Source of the DNA: Anaerococcus urinomassiliensis
GTDB taxonomy: Bacteria > Bacillota > Clostridia > Tissierellales > Peptoniphilaceae
Direction of reading: 5' to 3'
Length of the DNA: 64,000 nt
Assembly: GCF_900128425.1 (NCBI RefSeq)
Contig: NZ_LT635782.1
Location: forward strand, 62,464 to 126,463
Shown here in pieces: positions 54,331-63,675 of the stretch (its first letter is position 1; each line of letters begins with the position of its first letter). A program made the position numbers and the translations under genes. The notes under the pieces were generated by a model that saw only the letters and a list, made by a program, of their open reading frames with translations, had not been told where the DNA came from and did no database searches.

Positions 54331-55839
54331 ATGAAAAAAGTACAAGACAGATTACAAAGAGGCAATGGCCTTATAATGCCTATATTTTCAATACCTTCAG
54401 CTTATGGAATAGGAACTTTTGGCAAAGAAGCCTATAATATTGTAGATTTTATATCTGATGCTTCTATTAGGTATTGGCAAATTTTGCCATTGGGACAAAC
54501 TTCATATGGTGATAGTCCCTACCAATCATTCTCATCTTTTGCTGGCAATCCATACTTTGTAGACTTGGATATGCTAATAGAAGATGGGCTTTTGGAAAAA
54601 GAAGACTTGGAGTCTTTAAACTTTGGAGATAACGATAGCTATGTCGACTATGCTATCCAATATAATCTAAGATATAGGATACTTGAAAAAGCCTATGAAA
54701 ATTCCAAGGGCAAACTCGATAAGGAAATCAAAAAGTTTAGGAAAGAAGAAGCATTTTGGATTGAAGATTATGCTTTATTTATGGCTATCAAACGTGACTC
54801 TCTTGACATTAGTTGGATTGAATGGGACGAGAAATTACGTGATAGGGACAAAACTGCTCTAAAAGAATTTAAAGAAAAACACCAAGAAGATATTGATTTT
54901 TATATTTTCATCCAATATGAATTTTTTAAACAATGGAATGAACTAAAAAAATACGCTAACAGGAGAAATATTCAAATCATCGGAGACTTACCAATATACG
55001 TGGCATATGACTCTTGCGATGCTTGGGTCAATTCTGATATATTGAAGTTAGATCCAGAAAGCAAAGAAGCAATAACAGTTGGAGGAGCTCCGCCAGATGC
55101 CTATTCTGAAGATGGTCAGCTTTGGGGCAATCCTGTATACGATTGGGATAAGATGAAAAAAGACTCTTATAGCTTCTGGGAAAAAAGAATAGAGATGGCC
55201 TTTAGGACCTATGATCTGCTAAGACTCGATCATTTTAGGGGATTTGAAAAGTTCTATGCCATACCTGCAAGTGATGAAAACGCCAAATTTGGTGATTGGA
55301 TAGAAGCTGGTGGCTATGACTTTTTTGATCATATCAAAAAGAAATTCCCAGATAAGCAATTTATTGCTGAAGATTTAGGATATATAACAAAAGAGGTAGA
55401 TGACCTAAAAGATACTTATGGTTTTCCGGGCATGAATGTTATCCAATTTGCCTTTTCAGAGAACTTTGATAGCAATTACCTACCTCACAATTACTTGAGA
55501 AACTCAGTAGTTTACTCATCAACCCACGACTCATCAACCCTAAGAGGTTGGCTTGAAACTTTGGATGAGGAAGACTTAGAGTTAGTAGAAAGGTACTTTG
55601 GTCTTGAGGATGGCGATGACTACCAATGGAGGATTATCAGAAATCTAATGGCCTCAGTTTCTGATTTGGCTGTGTTTGAAATCCAAGATTTCTTAGAATT
55701 GGATAATACTTCGCAAATCAATAGGCCAGGAACTCTGGGTGATAATTGGAAGTGGAGAGCAAAGAAAGAAGATTTTACTGAAGATCTGGCACTAAGGATT
55801 AAAGAAATGTCCAGATTATATGGGAGATACAATGGATAA
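54331..55839 (+). CDS. malQ: 4-alpha-glucanotransferase (amylomaltase)
   Basis: The 502-residue GH77 enzyme shows QILPLGQTSYGDSPYQSFSSFAGNPYF, IIGDLPIYVAYDSCDAWVN, the nucleophile region LLRLDHFRGFEKFYAIP, the acid/base AEDLGYIT, and STHDSSTLRGW. It shuffles glucan chains among maltodextrins. ATG 54331 fits AAGGAG, while TTG 54328 is too close to it. It overlaps glgP by eight bases, so the two act together in maltodextrin/glycogen breakdown. Confidence 0.95.
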   Translation: MKKVQDRLQRGNGLIMPIFSIPSAYGIGTFGKEAYNIVDFISDASIRYWQILPLGQTSYGDSPYQSFSSFAGNPYFVDLDMLIEDGLLEKEDLESLNFGDNDSYVDYAIQYNLRYRILEKAYENSKGKLDKEIKKFRKEEAFWIEDYALFMAIKRDSLDISWIEWDEKLRDRDKTALKEFKEKHQEDIDFYIFIQYEFFKQWNELKKYANRRNIQIIGDLPIYVAYDSCDAWVNSDILKLDPESKEAITVGGAPPDAYSEDGQLWGNPVYDWDKMKKDSYSFWEKRIEMAFRTYDLLRLDHFRGFEKFYAIPASDENAKFGDWIEAGGYDFFDHIKKKFPDKQFIAEDLGYITKEVDDLKDTYGFPGMNVIQFAFSENFDSNYLPHNYLRNSVVYSSTHDSSTLRGWLETLDEEDLELVERYFGLEDGDDYQWRIIRNLMASVSDLAVFEIQDFLELDNTSQINRPGTLGDNWKWRAKKEDFTEDLALRIKEMSRLYGRYNG

Positions 55840-58219
55840 AATAGAAAAAAATAGATTTATAGAAAATTATGTAGAAAACCTACAGAGAATTACTCTAAAA
55901 AGTTTTGATGAGACAAGCGAAAAAGATAAATACGATGCCCTTTGCGATACAATAATGGAACGTATAAACCAAAGTTGGAGGCAAAGTAAGGCAAATGCTC
56001 GCTATGAGAAAAGTGCTTATTATTTTTCTGCAGAGTTTTTGGTGGGTAAGTCACTAGGAAATAATCTCATAAACTTAGGTATTTATGATGAAGTAAAAGA
56101 ATTATTAGATGAAATTGACATTGACTTTGAAGCCATAGAAGATTATGAAGACGATGCAGCTTTGGGTAATGGTGGCTTAGGCAGACTTGCTGCTTGTTTT
56201 ATGGACTCCGCAGCAACTCAAGATATCAATATGTACGGCTATGGAGTTCGATACCGCGAGGGTATTTTCAAGCAGACTTTTGAAAATGGATTCCAGGTAG
56301 AACATGGAGATAGCTGGATAAAAGATGGAGATGGTTGGTCTATTAGGGTTGATTCAGACTCAAGAATTGTTAATTTTAGGGACCAACAGGTAAAGGCCGT
56401 TCCATATGATATGCCAGTTGTAGGATATAAAAATGGTAAGGTCAACACCCTAAGATTATGGCAAGCAGAACCATTTGAAGAATTTGAATTCGATAAGTTC
56501 AACAACTTTGAGTACGATGCAGCAGTTGCCAAAAAGAACAGGGCAGAGGATATAACAAGGGTTTTATATCCAAATGATATGCAAAGAGCTGGTAAAGTTC
56601 TAAGACTTAAGCAACAATATTTCTTTGTATCTGCTTCGATCCAAGACTTGGTAGAAAAATATAAGAGGTATTTCTCAGATGATATGCGCTTTATAAACTT
56701 CCACAAATACCATGTCATCCAACTAAACGACACTCATCCAAACATAGCAATTGCTGAACTAATCAGAGTTTTGGTGGACGAAAATGGCCTTGATTTTGAC
56801 CAAGCACTTGATATCTGCAAGAAAGTATTTGCCTTTACTAACCATACAGTTCTTCAAGAAGCTATTGAAAAATGGCCAATAGACATAGTAGAGGAAGTTT
56901 CTCCAAGATGTCTAGAAATCATCTATCAAATCAATGATAGCTTGGTAAAACATTTCAAAGAAGAGGGCATGACTGATTATGAAATTGATCCGTATAGGAT
57001 AGTTATAAATGATCAAGTTCATATGGCAAATCTTGCCATATATGTAGGATTTTCTGTTAATGGCGTTGCAGCCCTTCACACAGATATACTTAAAGCTGAT
57101 ACCTTTAAACATTGGTACCAAATATTCCCAGATAAATTTAATAACAAGACAAACGGTATAACACCAAGAAGGTGGTTGGTGTACTCAAACCGTCTATTAT
57201 CAAGCTTTATTACAGAAAAACTTGGCAATGACAATTGGATCTACAACTTAGACGAACTAAAAGGCTTAGAAAAATTTGCTGATGATGAGGCAACATTAAA
57301 AGAGCTATGGGATATAAAACAAAAAAATAAAAAACGCCTGGCTTCTTATATTCTTGAACACGAAGGAATCAAAATTGACCCAGAATCAATTTTTGATATT
57401 CAAGTAAAGAGAATCCACGAATACAAACGTCAACACTTAAATATACTTCACATAATATATTTATATCACCAGCTTAAGAAAAATCCTGACATGGACTTTT
57501 ACCCAACAACCTTTATCTTTGGTGGAAAGGCAGCTCCAGGATATTTCAGAGCCAAGGGCATAATAAAGCTTGCCAATGAAGTGGCAGAAGTTGTTAATAA
57601 TGACCCAGATGTAAATAAGAAAATGAAAGTTGTTTTTGTAGAAAACTTTAGAGTTTCTTATGGAGAAAAGATATATCCAGCAGCAGATGTCAGTGAACAA
57701 ATATCAACAGCTGGAAAAGAAGCTTCTGGAACCGGCAATATGAAATTTATGCTAAATGGCGCTCCAACTCTTGGAACTTTTGATGGTGCAAATATTGAAA
57801 TATTTGAAGAAGCTTCCGAAGAAAACAACTACAGATTTGGAGCAAGTGTAGAAGAACTAATGGAAATTGAGGGATCCTACAATCCTAGAAAGCTTTACCA
57901 AACAGATATGGATATTAAAGATGCGGTTGATGCCCTAGTAAATGGAGAGCTTGATGACAACAATTCCTACATGTTCCTTGATATTTACAATGAATTGATC
58001 AATCCACAAGATGGTTCTCGTGGAGATAGGTATTTCATCTTAGAAGACTTTGAGTCTTACAAAAAAGCCCATGAGCAAATAAATATTGACTACAGAGACA
58101 AACTAGCATGGTCAAAAAAATGTCTGATAAATATTGCTAATGCTGGATATTTCTCATCAGATAGGACTATTATTGACTATGCAGATGACATTTGGAAGAT
58201 AGATTCTCCAAATTATTAG
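55832..58219 (+). CDS. glgP: Glycogen/maltodextrin phosphorylase
   Basis: The 795-residue GT35 enzyme shows SAEFLVGKSLGNNLINLG, ALGNGGLGRLAACFMDS, the RIHEYKRQ region and the PLP-lysine motif EASGTGNMKFMLNGAPTLGT near the C-terminus. It releases glucose-1-phosphate from alpha-1,4-glucans. ATG 55832 lies after GGGAGA, and an upstream in-frame ATG (55820) is inside malQ. It is the second gene of the malQ-glgP unit. Confidence 0.95.
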   Translation: MDKIEKNRFIENYVENLQRITLKSFDETSEKDKYDALCDTIMERINQSWRQSKANARYEKSAYYFSAEFLVGKSLGNNLINLGIYDEVKELLDEIDIDFEAIEDYEDDAALGNGGLGRLAACFMDSAATQDINMYGYGVRYREGIFKQTFENGFQVEHGDSWIKDGDGWSIRVDSDSRIVNFRDQQVKAVPYDMPVVGYKNGKVNTLRLWQAEPFEEFEFDKFNNFEYDAAVAKKNRAEDITRVLYPNDMQRAGKVLRLKQQYFFVSASIQDLVEKYKRYFSDDMRFINFHKYHVIQLNDTHPNIAIAELIRVLVDENGLDFDQALDICKKVFAFTNHTVLQEAIEKWPIDIVEEVSPRCLEIIYQINDSLVKHFKEEGMTDYEIDPYRIVINDQVHMANLAIYVGFSVNGVAALHTDILKADTFKHWYQIFPDKFNNKTNGITPRRWLVYSNRLLSSFITEKLGNDNWIYNLDELKGLEKFADDEATLKELWDIKQKNKKRLASYILEHEGIKIDPESIFDIQVKRIHEYKRQHLNILHIIYLYHQLKKNPDMDFYPTTFIFGGKAAPGYFRAKGIIKLANEVAEVVNNDPDVNKKMKVVFVENFRVSYGEKIYPAADVSEQISTAGKEASGTGNMKFMLNGAPTLGTFDGANIEIFEEASEENNYRFGASVEELMEIEGSYNPRKLYQTDMDIKDAVDALVNGELDDNNSYMFLDIYNELINPQDGSRGDRYFILEDFESYKKAHEQINIDYRDKLAWSKKCLINIANAGYFSSDRTIIDYADDIWKIDSPNY

Positions 58220-58229
58220 GTAGTAGCTT

Positions 58230-59021
58230 ATGAATTCACAAGTTTTTTGGGGGGTAATGATTCCTTTAATCGGCACATCCTTGGGTTCAGCCCTAGTATT
58301 TGTCATGAGAGATCAGATTGACCCAAAAGTTCAAAAGGGCCTATCAGGTTTTGCAGCAGGAGTTATGGTTGCGGCAAGTATCTGGTCACTTTTGATACCG
58401 GCTATGGATATGGTCGAAGTCAAAATGGACAAATTAAGCTGGATACCAGCAACAGTTGGGTTTTTAATAGGGATATTTTTCTTGTTGTTTTTGGACAATT
58501 CTATACCCCACCAACATATTGACTCAGACCAACCTGAGGGACCAAAAAATAATTTAAGATCAACGACAATGATGGTCCTAGCTGTGGTAATCCACAATAT
58601 TCCTGAAGGAATGGCAGTTGGTGTTACCTACGCTGGTGCAATATATGGCAAAGGATCTGTAAGTCTTGCCCAAGCCTTGGCCTTATCACTTGGTATAGCC
58701 ATACAAAACTTTCCAGAAGGAGCTATTATATCAATGCCACTTAAGTCGGCTGGATTTGATAAGAAAAAATCTTTCTGGGCTGGAGTAGGATCAGGCGTTG
58801 TAGAGCCTATAGCAGCTCTTATTACCATCTTGTTATCGCAAATAATGATACCAATACTACCATATCTATTGTCATTTGCTGCTGGAGCTATGTTCTATGT
58901 AGTAGTAGAAGAGCTAATACCAGAAGCTACAGGAGAGGGTGAGAGTCATACCAACATAGGAACCCTTGGTTTTGCAGCAGGTTTTGCAATAATGATGATA
59001 TTAGATGTTATGCTTGGATAA
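58230..59021 (+). CDS. ZIP family metal transporter
   Basis: The 263-residue membrane protein has about eight hydrophobic helices. Helix 4 carries VIHNIPEGMAVGV (metal-site His, Asn, Glu) and helix 5 has NFPEGAIISMP. A His-rich loop (HQHIDSDQ) lies between helices 3 and 4. ZIP proteins import zinc, iron or related divalent metals. It lies 11 bases after glgP and ends in a strong terminator. Confidence 0.92.
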   Translation: MNSQVFWGVMIPLIGTSLGSALVFVMRDQIDPKVQKGLSGFAAGVMVAASIWSLLIPAMDMVEVKMDKLSWIPATVGFLIGIFFLLFLDNSIPHQHIDSDQPEGPKNNLRSTTMMVLAVVIHNIPEGMAVGVTYAGAIYGKGSVSLAQALALSLGIAIQNFPEGAIISMPLKSAGFDKKKSFWAGVGSGVVEPIAALITILLSQIMIPILPYLLSFAAGAMFYVVVEELIPEATGEGESHTNIGTLGFAAGFAIMMILDVMLG

Positions 59022-59028
59022 TGATTAT

Positions 59029-59066
59029 GCCCCTAATCCTTATAGGATATCGGGGCCTTTTTTTTG
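59029..59066 (+). terminator. Terminator after malQ-glgP-ZIP
   Basis: A two-part stem (GCCCC, 59029-59033, with GGGGC, 59052-59056; ATCCT with AGGAT inside) is followed by CTTTTTTTT. Confidence 0.9.
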
Positions 59067-59131
59067 GCTATTTACTACCCTTTACTAGCAAAAAATAGTA
59101 ACATATTAATAGAACTACAAAGAGGGGAATC

Positions 59132-59950
59132 ATGAATTATCTTACAAATTTTATAAATTCTATACTACTGATTAGAATTACAGATATTATAGACATTGCA
59201 ATAATAGCCTTTGCTGTCTACAAGCTATTTTCATTACTAAGAAATACCAGGGCAGAGCAAGTTTTAAATGGACTTGTTATCGTGCTGATTATTGCTTCAT
59301 TAGCAGATATATTAAACTTAAACACTGTAAGTTGGGTTATGAACCAATTTTTGACTGTGGCTTTAGTATTCATAATAGTGGTCTTCCAGCCAGAACTAAG
59401 GTCAGCCCTTGAAAGGATAGGCCGTGGCAGGACGATTTTAACTCGCGATAGGGTCAAAAGAAACGAAAATACCATAGATGAACTAGTTAGAGCGGCAAGT
59501 TCCCTATCTCGACAAAAAATAGGGGCCCTTGTCGTAATCCAAAGAGAAGTTGGGCTAAATGATATAGTTGAAAGCGGAACTGAGCTTCATGCCGATGTAT
59601 CAAGCGAACTACTAATAAATATATTCATTCCCAATACTCCTCTTCACGATGGTGCGGTTATAATAAGTGAGAATGAAATAATAGCAGCAGCTTGCTATTT
59701 ACCACTATCAAATTCGAACACTATTTCTAAGGAATTAGGTACAAGACATAGGGCTGCCATAGGCATATCAGAAAGATCCGATTGTATTGTAGTAGTCGTA
59801 TCTGAGGAGACAGGAAATATATCTGTTGTAGAAGGTGGCAGGATAGATAGGTATTTTGATGATGATTCGCTTAGCATCAGACTAAAAAAAGACTTGTTTT
59901 ACCAACCAACTGACCAAGAAAAAAAGGATGATAACGATGAAACAGACTGA
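59132..59950 (+). CDS. cdaA: Diadenylate cyclase CdaA
   Basis: The 272-residue protein has three N-terminal membrane helices (about 14-30, 40-60 and 68-88) and a DAC domain. The DAC domain contains DGA (in TPLHDGAVII, near 172) and RHR (in LGTRHRAAIG, near 204), the catalytic pair. It makes c-di-AMP from two ATP at the membrane. A good AAGAGGGGA site precedes it. It overlaps cdaR by fourteen bases. Confidence 0.96.
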   Translation: MNYLTNFINSILLIRITDIIDIAIIAFAVYKLFSLLRNTRAEQVLNGLVIVLIIASLADILNLNTVSWVMNQFLTVALVFIIVVFQPELRSALERIGRGRTILTRDRVKRNENTIDELVRAASSLSRQKIGALVVIQREVGLNDIVESGTELHADVSSELLINIFIPNTPLHDGAVIISENEIIAAACYLPLSNSNTISKELGTRHRAAIGISERSDCIVVVVSEETGNISVVEGGRIDRYFDDDSLSIRLKKDLFYQPTDQEKKDDNDETD

Positions 59951-60908
59951 TAACAAATTAAAAATCCTTTCAGTTCTACTAGCTATTTTTATGTGGACTT
60001 ATGTTACTAATTCAACAAATCCCAATGTAAATAAAATTTACAGAGGCGTGCCAGTTGTTATAAAAAACCAAGACGACTTAGAAAGAAATGGCTACACCAT
60101 TATAGGAAATAATGACAACATCACAACTACATTAAAGCTAAAGGGAAGCAGGGAAAAGCTTATAGACTTAAGACCTGAAAATATTTATGCATCAGTAGAC
60201 ATATCTGACCTGAAAGAAGGAGTCCAATCCTTAAATATAAAGGTGGACATACCAACTGGCATAAATGTGGAAGATGCCGATCCCAGTCAGCTTACCTTAA
60301 ATATACAAAAAGTAATAGAAAAAAGATTACCTGTAAATTATGTTATATCTGATCAAATAAAAGATGGCAAAATTGTAGAACTTAACGAAATAAATCCCAA
60401 AGAGATAACTGTAAAAGGACCTGCCAGCGTTATAAACAAGGTGGACAGGGCAGAAGTAAAGATTGACGATCCAAGCCTTATAGATGGGCAAGTTCATAAT
60501 GTCAATATAAATGTACTAGATCGTGCTGGCAAAAAGCTTGCCAACCTAGATATATCTGATGAGGATGCCAATATATCTTTTAGGGTTTTTGAGACAAAAA
60601 GAGTACCAATAAGAATTGATGCAACAGGTTCTATAAACCCATCCTATGAGCTATCAGAAGCATATACTGCTCCAGATTCTATAGTAATCAAAGGACCAGA
60701 ATCCATCATCAAAGAAATAGATGAAGTTTTAACTGAGCCTATTAATATATTTAACCTAAAGACAGGTAAGAGTGGAGAAGTAAAGCTTAAACTACCAGAA
60801 TCTGTTGAAGTATACGATGGAGATGATGTAGTGACTTACAAATTAGATGTTCAAAGAAAAGCAAGAGCTGGAATAGATACAAAGACTGAAGACGAAGATG
60901 ACAAATGA
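59937..60908 (+). CDS. cdaR: CdaA regulator CdaR (YbbR-domain protein)
   Basis: The 323-residue protein has one N-terminal membrane helix (about 8-25). Extracellular YbbR repeats follow, with recurring motifs such as VPVVIKNQDD, ITVKGPASVI and IVIKGPESII. It binds CdaA and adjusts c-di-AMP synthesis. ATG 59937 has AAAGG eight bases upstream, and the earlier ATG 59928 overlaps that site. Its end overlaps cca. Confidence 0.93.
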   Translation: MKQTDNKLKILSVLLAIFMWTYVTNSTNPNVNKIYRGVPVVIKNQDDLERNGYTIIGNNDNITTTLKLKGSREKLIDLRPENIYASVDISDLKEGVQSLNIKVDIPTGINVEDADPSQLTLNIQKVIEKRLPVNYVISDQIKDGKIVELNEINPKEITVKGPASVINKVDRAEVKIDDPSLIDGQVHNVNINVLDRAGKKLANLDISDEDANISFRVFETKRVPIRIDATGSINPSYELSEAYTAPDSIVIKGPESIIKEIDEVLTEPINIFNLKTGKSGEVKLKLPESVEVYDGDDVVTYKLDVQRKARAGIDTKTEDEDDK

Positions 60909-62214
60909 AATCGTAGATAAACTTGAAGAAGCAGGATTTGAAACTTATCTTGTAGGTGGATGTATCAGAGATGAACTTTTGTCTCGAGATAACTATGATA
61001 TAGATATCACAAGCAAGGCTAGGCCTAATCAAATTCTTGAAGTTTTCAAAGACTATAAGACTATCGATATAGGGAAAAAATTTGGAACAATAAAAGTTAT
61101 TCTAAACTCACATGAATATGAAGTTACTACTATGAGAACAGAAAATTCCTATGATGACAAGAGGCATCCTAGCCGTGTTTATTACACTGATGATATCTAT
61201 GAGGATTTGAAAAGACGTGATTTTACCATAAATGCTATGGCTAAGAGAAAGGGAATCATTATAGATCCCTTTAATGGTAAAGATGACTTAGAAAAGAAAA
61301 TTATAAGGGCAGTTGGCAATCCTTATGATAGGATAAGTGAGGATATGTTAAGATCTTTGAGGGCTGTGCGATTTGCCACAGTTCTTGATTTTGATATTGA
61401 TAAAGACTTAAAAGAAGCTATAAGAAGTCAAAGTAAAGCTATTAATGATATATCAAAAGAACGCATCCAAGATGAAATAAATAAGATTTTGTTAGCAGAT
61501 AGACCCTCAAATGGCATAAGGATATTGGATGAATTAAATTTGCTGGAATATATCTTTCCAGAACTTACAAAAACAATTAATTTTGACCAGCATTCAAGCC
61601 ACCATGCCGATGACGTATTTAACCACACACTTAAAGTATTGGATAAGACTCCTCCAATCCTAGAAATAAGGATGGCAGCCTTATATCATGATGTGGGCAA
61701 AATCGATACATTTTTTATTGATGAAAAAGGTGAAGGTAGATTTTTTGGTCACCAGAATCTTTCAGAAGAACTTTTGATAAAACGTCTTAAGGAATTGAAA
61801 TATTCTAAAAAGTTTATAGAAAGCACATCTATTTTAGTAAAACGTCACATGGATAATACCAACACCTACAGCAAAAAATCCATTAGAAAGCTTCTTAGAA
61901 ACATAGGCGAAGAAAATTTAATAAATTTATTTGCTCTACAAAGGGCGGACGTCTTATCAACCAAACATGCTGATGATTCTAATATCGACTTGGGACTTAG
62001 CCTCCTAGCTGAGGTAAAAGATGATGACATACCCAAGGGTCGCAATGAAATTAAAATCAATGGCAATGACCTAAAAGACCTAGGTTTTAAAGAGGGCAAA
62101 GAACTAGGGGATACCCTAAGAGAAATAGAAAACTTAATTTACGAAGAGAAACTAATCAACAATAAAAAAGATATTATAAATTACCTTAAAGAAAGCCTTG
62201 ATATTGTTGATTGA
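60898..62214 (+). CDS. cca: CCA tRNA nucleotidyltransferase with HD domain
   Basis: The 438-residue enzyme shows LVGGCIRDELLSRDNYDIDIT (nucleotidyltransferase site), FGTIKVIL, RRDFTINAMAK and an RxxR-type recognition block. An HD phosphohydrolase domain follows (ALYHDVGKID near 261-269). It adds or repairs the 3' CCA of tRNAs. It overlaps cdaR by eleven bases, giving an unusual cdaA-cdaR-cca unit in place of the usual glmM. Confidence 0.94.
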   Translation: MTNEIVDKLEEAGFETYLVGGCIRDELLSRDNYDIDITSKARPNQILEVFKDYKTIDIGKKFGTIKVILNSHEYEVTTMRTENSYDDKRHPSRVYYTDDIYEDLKRRDFTINAMAKRKGIIIDPFNGKDDLEKKIIRAVGNPYDRISEDMLRSLRAVRFATVLDFDIDKDLKEAIRSQSKAINDISKERIQDEINKILLADRPSNGIRILDELNLLEYIFPELTKTINFDQHSSHHADDVFNHTLKVLDKTPPILEIRMAALYHDVGKIDTFFIDEKGEGRFFGHQNLSEELLIKRLKELKYSKKFIESTSILVKRHMDNTNTYSKKSIRKLLRNIGEENLINLFALQRADVLSTKHADDSNIDLGLSLLAEVKDDDIPKGRNEIKINGNDLKDLGFKEGKELGDTLREIENLIYEEKLINNKKDIINYLKESLDIVD

Positions 62215-62268
62215 TAGCTAAATTGAAGTATATTAACAAAATGAGTAGCTATCAAGCAGGAGGAATAA

Positions 62269-63639
62269 ATGACAGAATTAAAATCTCATGAAAATAATAT
62301 TGCAAAATTTGAATTTGATGTAAAATATGACGACTTTGAAAAAGCTATAAACAAGGTTTATAACAGAAATAAGAAAAGATATAGACTAGATGGCTTTAGA
62401 GCTGGTCACGTACCTAGAAGAGTTCTAGAAAAAATGTACGGTCCAGAAATCTTCTACGATGAAGCTATCCAACTAGTATTCCCTGAACCTTATGAAAAAG
62501 CAATTGAAGAACTTCAACTTGAACCAATTGCTCAACCAAATGTTGACCTTGACGATATCGAAAAAGGCAAAGACATTACTTTCAAAGTTGATGTTGAAAC
62601 AAAACCACATCCAGTATTAGGCGACTATGACAACCTAATCATAGAAGAAGTTGAAGCAGAAGTTACTGATGCTGATATCGAAAACGAATTAAAGAAACAA
62701 CAAGAAGAAAATGCTAGATTAATCCCAGTAGAAGATAGAGAAGCTAAAGAAGGAGATACAGTAAATATCGACTTTGACGGCTACCTAGATGGAGAAAGAT
62801 TTGAAGGCGGCAAGGCTGAAGATTACGATCTAGTATTAGGTTCTAAGACATTTATAGAAGGTTTCGAAGACCAAGTTGCTGGACACAAAGTTGGAGATAA
62901 ATTTGATGTAAATGTAACATTCCCAGAAGATTACCAAGCAAAGGAATTCCAAGGCAAAGATGCAAAATTTGAAGTAGAAATCAACTCTATTACAGAAAAA
63001 GAACTACCAGAAATTGACGATGAATTTGCTATGGACATCTCAGAGTTTGAAACACTAGATGAACTAAAAGCTGACCTTAAAGAAAAGCTAAAAGAAGACA
63101 AGGAAAACTATAGAACAAATATGATGCAAAACCAAGCTATAGACGCTCTAGTAAGAGCAAGTGAAGTTAGTGCACCAGAATCTATGGTAAATAGTGAAAT
63201 TGATATCGAGATGCAAAATCTTGACCAAAGATTACAACAAATGGGTATTAGCCTAGCTCAATATGTTGAAATGACACAAATGGATATCAATGAAATCAGA
63301 AACCAATACAAAGAACAAGCTGAAGCTAGAGTAAAAGCTAACCTTGTAATTGACGAAGTTGCTCTAAAAGAAGGCTTTGAAGTAAGTGATGAAGAAATCG
63401 AAGCTGAAATCAACGAATCAGCTAAGATGTATGGGGTTGATGATATCGAAAAATTCAAAGAAATCTTTAGCAAAAACGTATCTGATGATACAGTAAAAGA
63501 AAATATAAGAAGACGTAAGGCTGTTGAATTCTTAGTAGAAAAAGCAAAAGCTCTACCTCACGAAGAATACCACAAAGCAGTAGGTGAAGACCACGACCAC
63601 AGCCACGAAGAAGATTCTAAAGAAGGCGAAGATAAATAA
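62269..63639 (+). CDS. tig: Trigger factor
   Basis: The 456-residue chaperone has the ribosome-binding N-domain with the signature YRLDGFRAGHVPRRVLEKMYG. A PPIase FKBP-like domain follows (DTVNIDFDGYLDGERFEGGKA, then LVLGSKTFIEGFEDQVAGHKVGD), and a long helical C-domain. It binds nascent chains at the ribosome. The C-terminus ends with a His/Asp/Glu-rich tail (VGEDHDHSHEED), not usual in the family. An AGGAGGA site precedes it, and clpP follows 36 bases downstream, a common pairing. Confidence 0.95.
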   Translation: MTELKSHENNIAKFEFDVKYDDFEKAINKVYNRNKKRYRLDGFRAGHVPRRVLEKMYGPEIFYDEAIQLVFPEPYEKAIEELQLEPIAQPNVDLDDIEKGKDITFKVDVETKPHPVLGDYDNLIIEEVEAEVTDADIENELKKQQEENARLIPVEDREAKEGDTVNIDFDGYLDGERFEGGKAEDYDLVLGSKTFIEGFEDQVAGHKVGDKFDVNVTFPEDYQAKEFQGKDAKFEVEINSITEKELPEIDDEFAMDISEFETLDELKADLKEKLKEDKENYRTNMMQNQAIDALVRASEVSAPESMVNSEIDIEMQNLDQRLQQMGISLAQYVEMTQMDINEIRNQYKEQAEARVKANLVIDEVALKEGFEVSDEEIEAEINESAKMYGVDDIEKFKEIFSKNVSDDTVKENIRRRKAVEFLVEKAKALPHEEYHKAVGEDHDHSHEEDSKEGEDK

Positions 63640-63675
63640 GATATCGCAAACCCTTAATATATAAGGAGATTTGTA

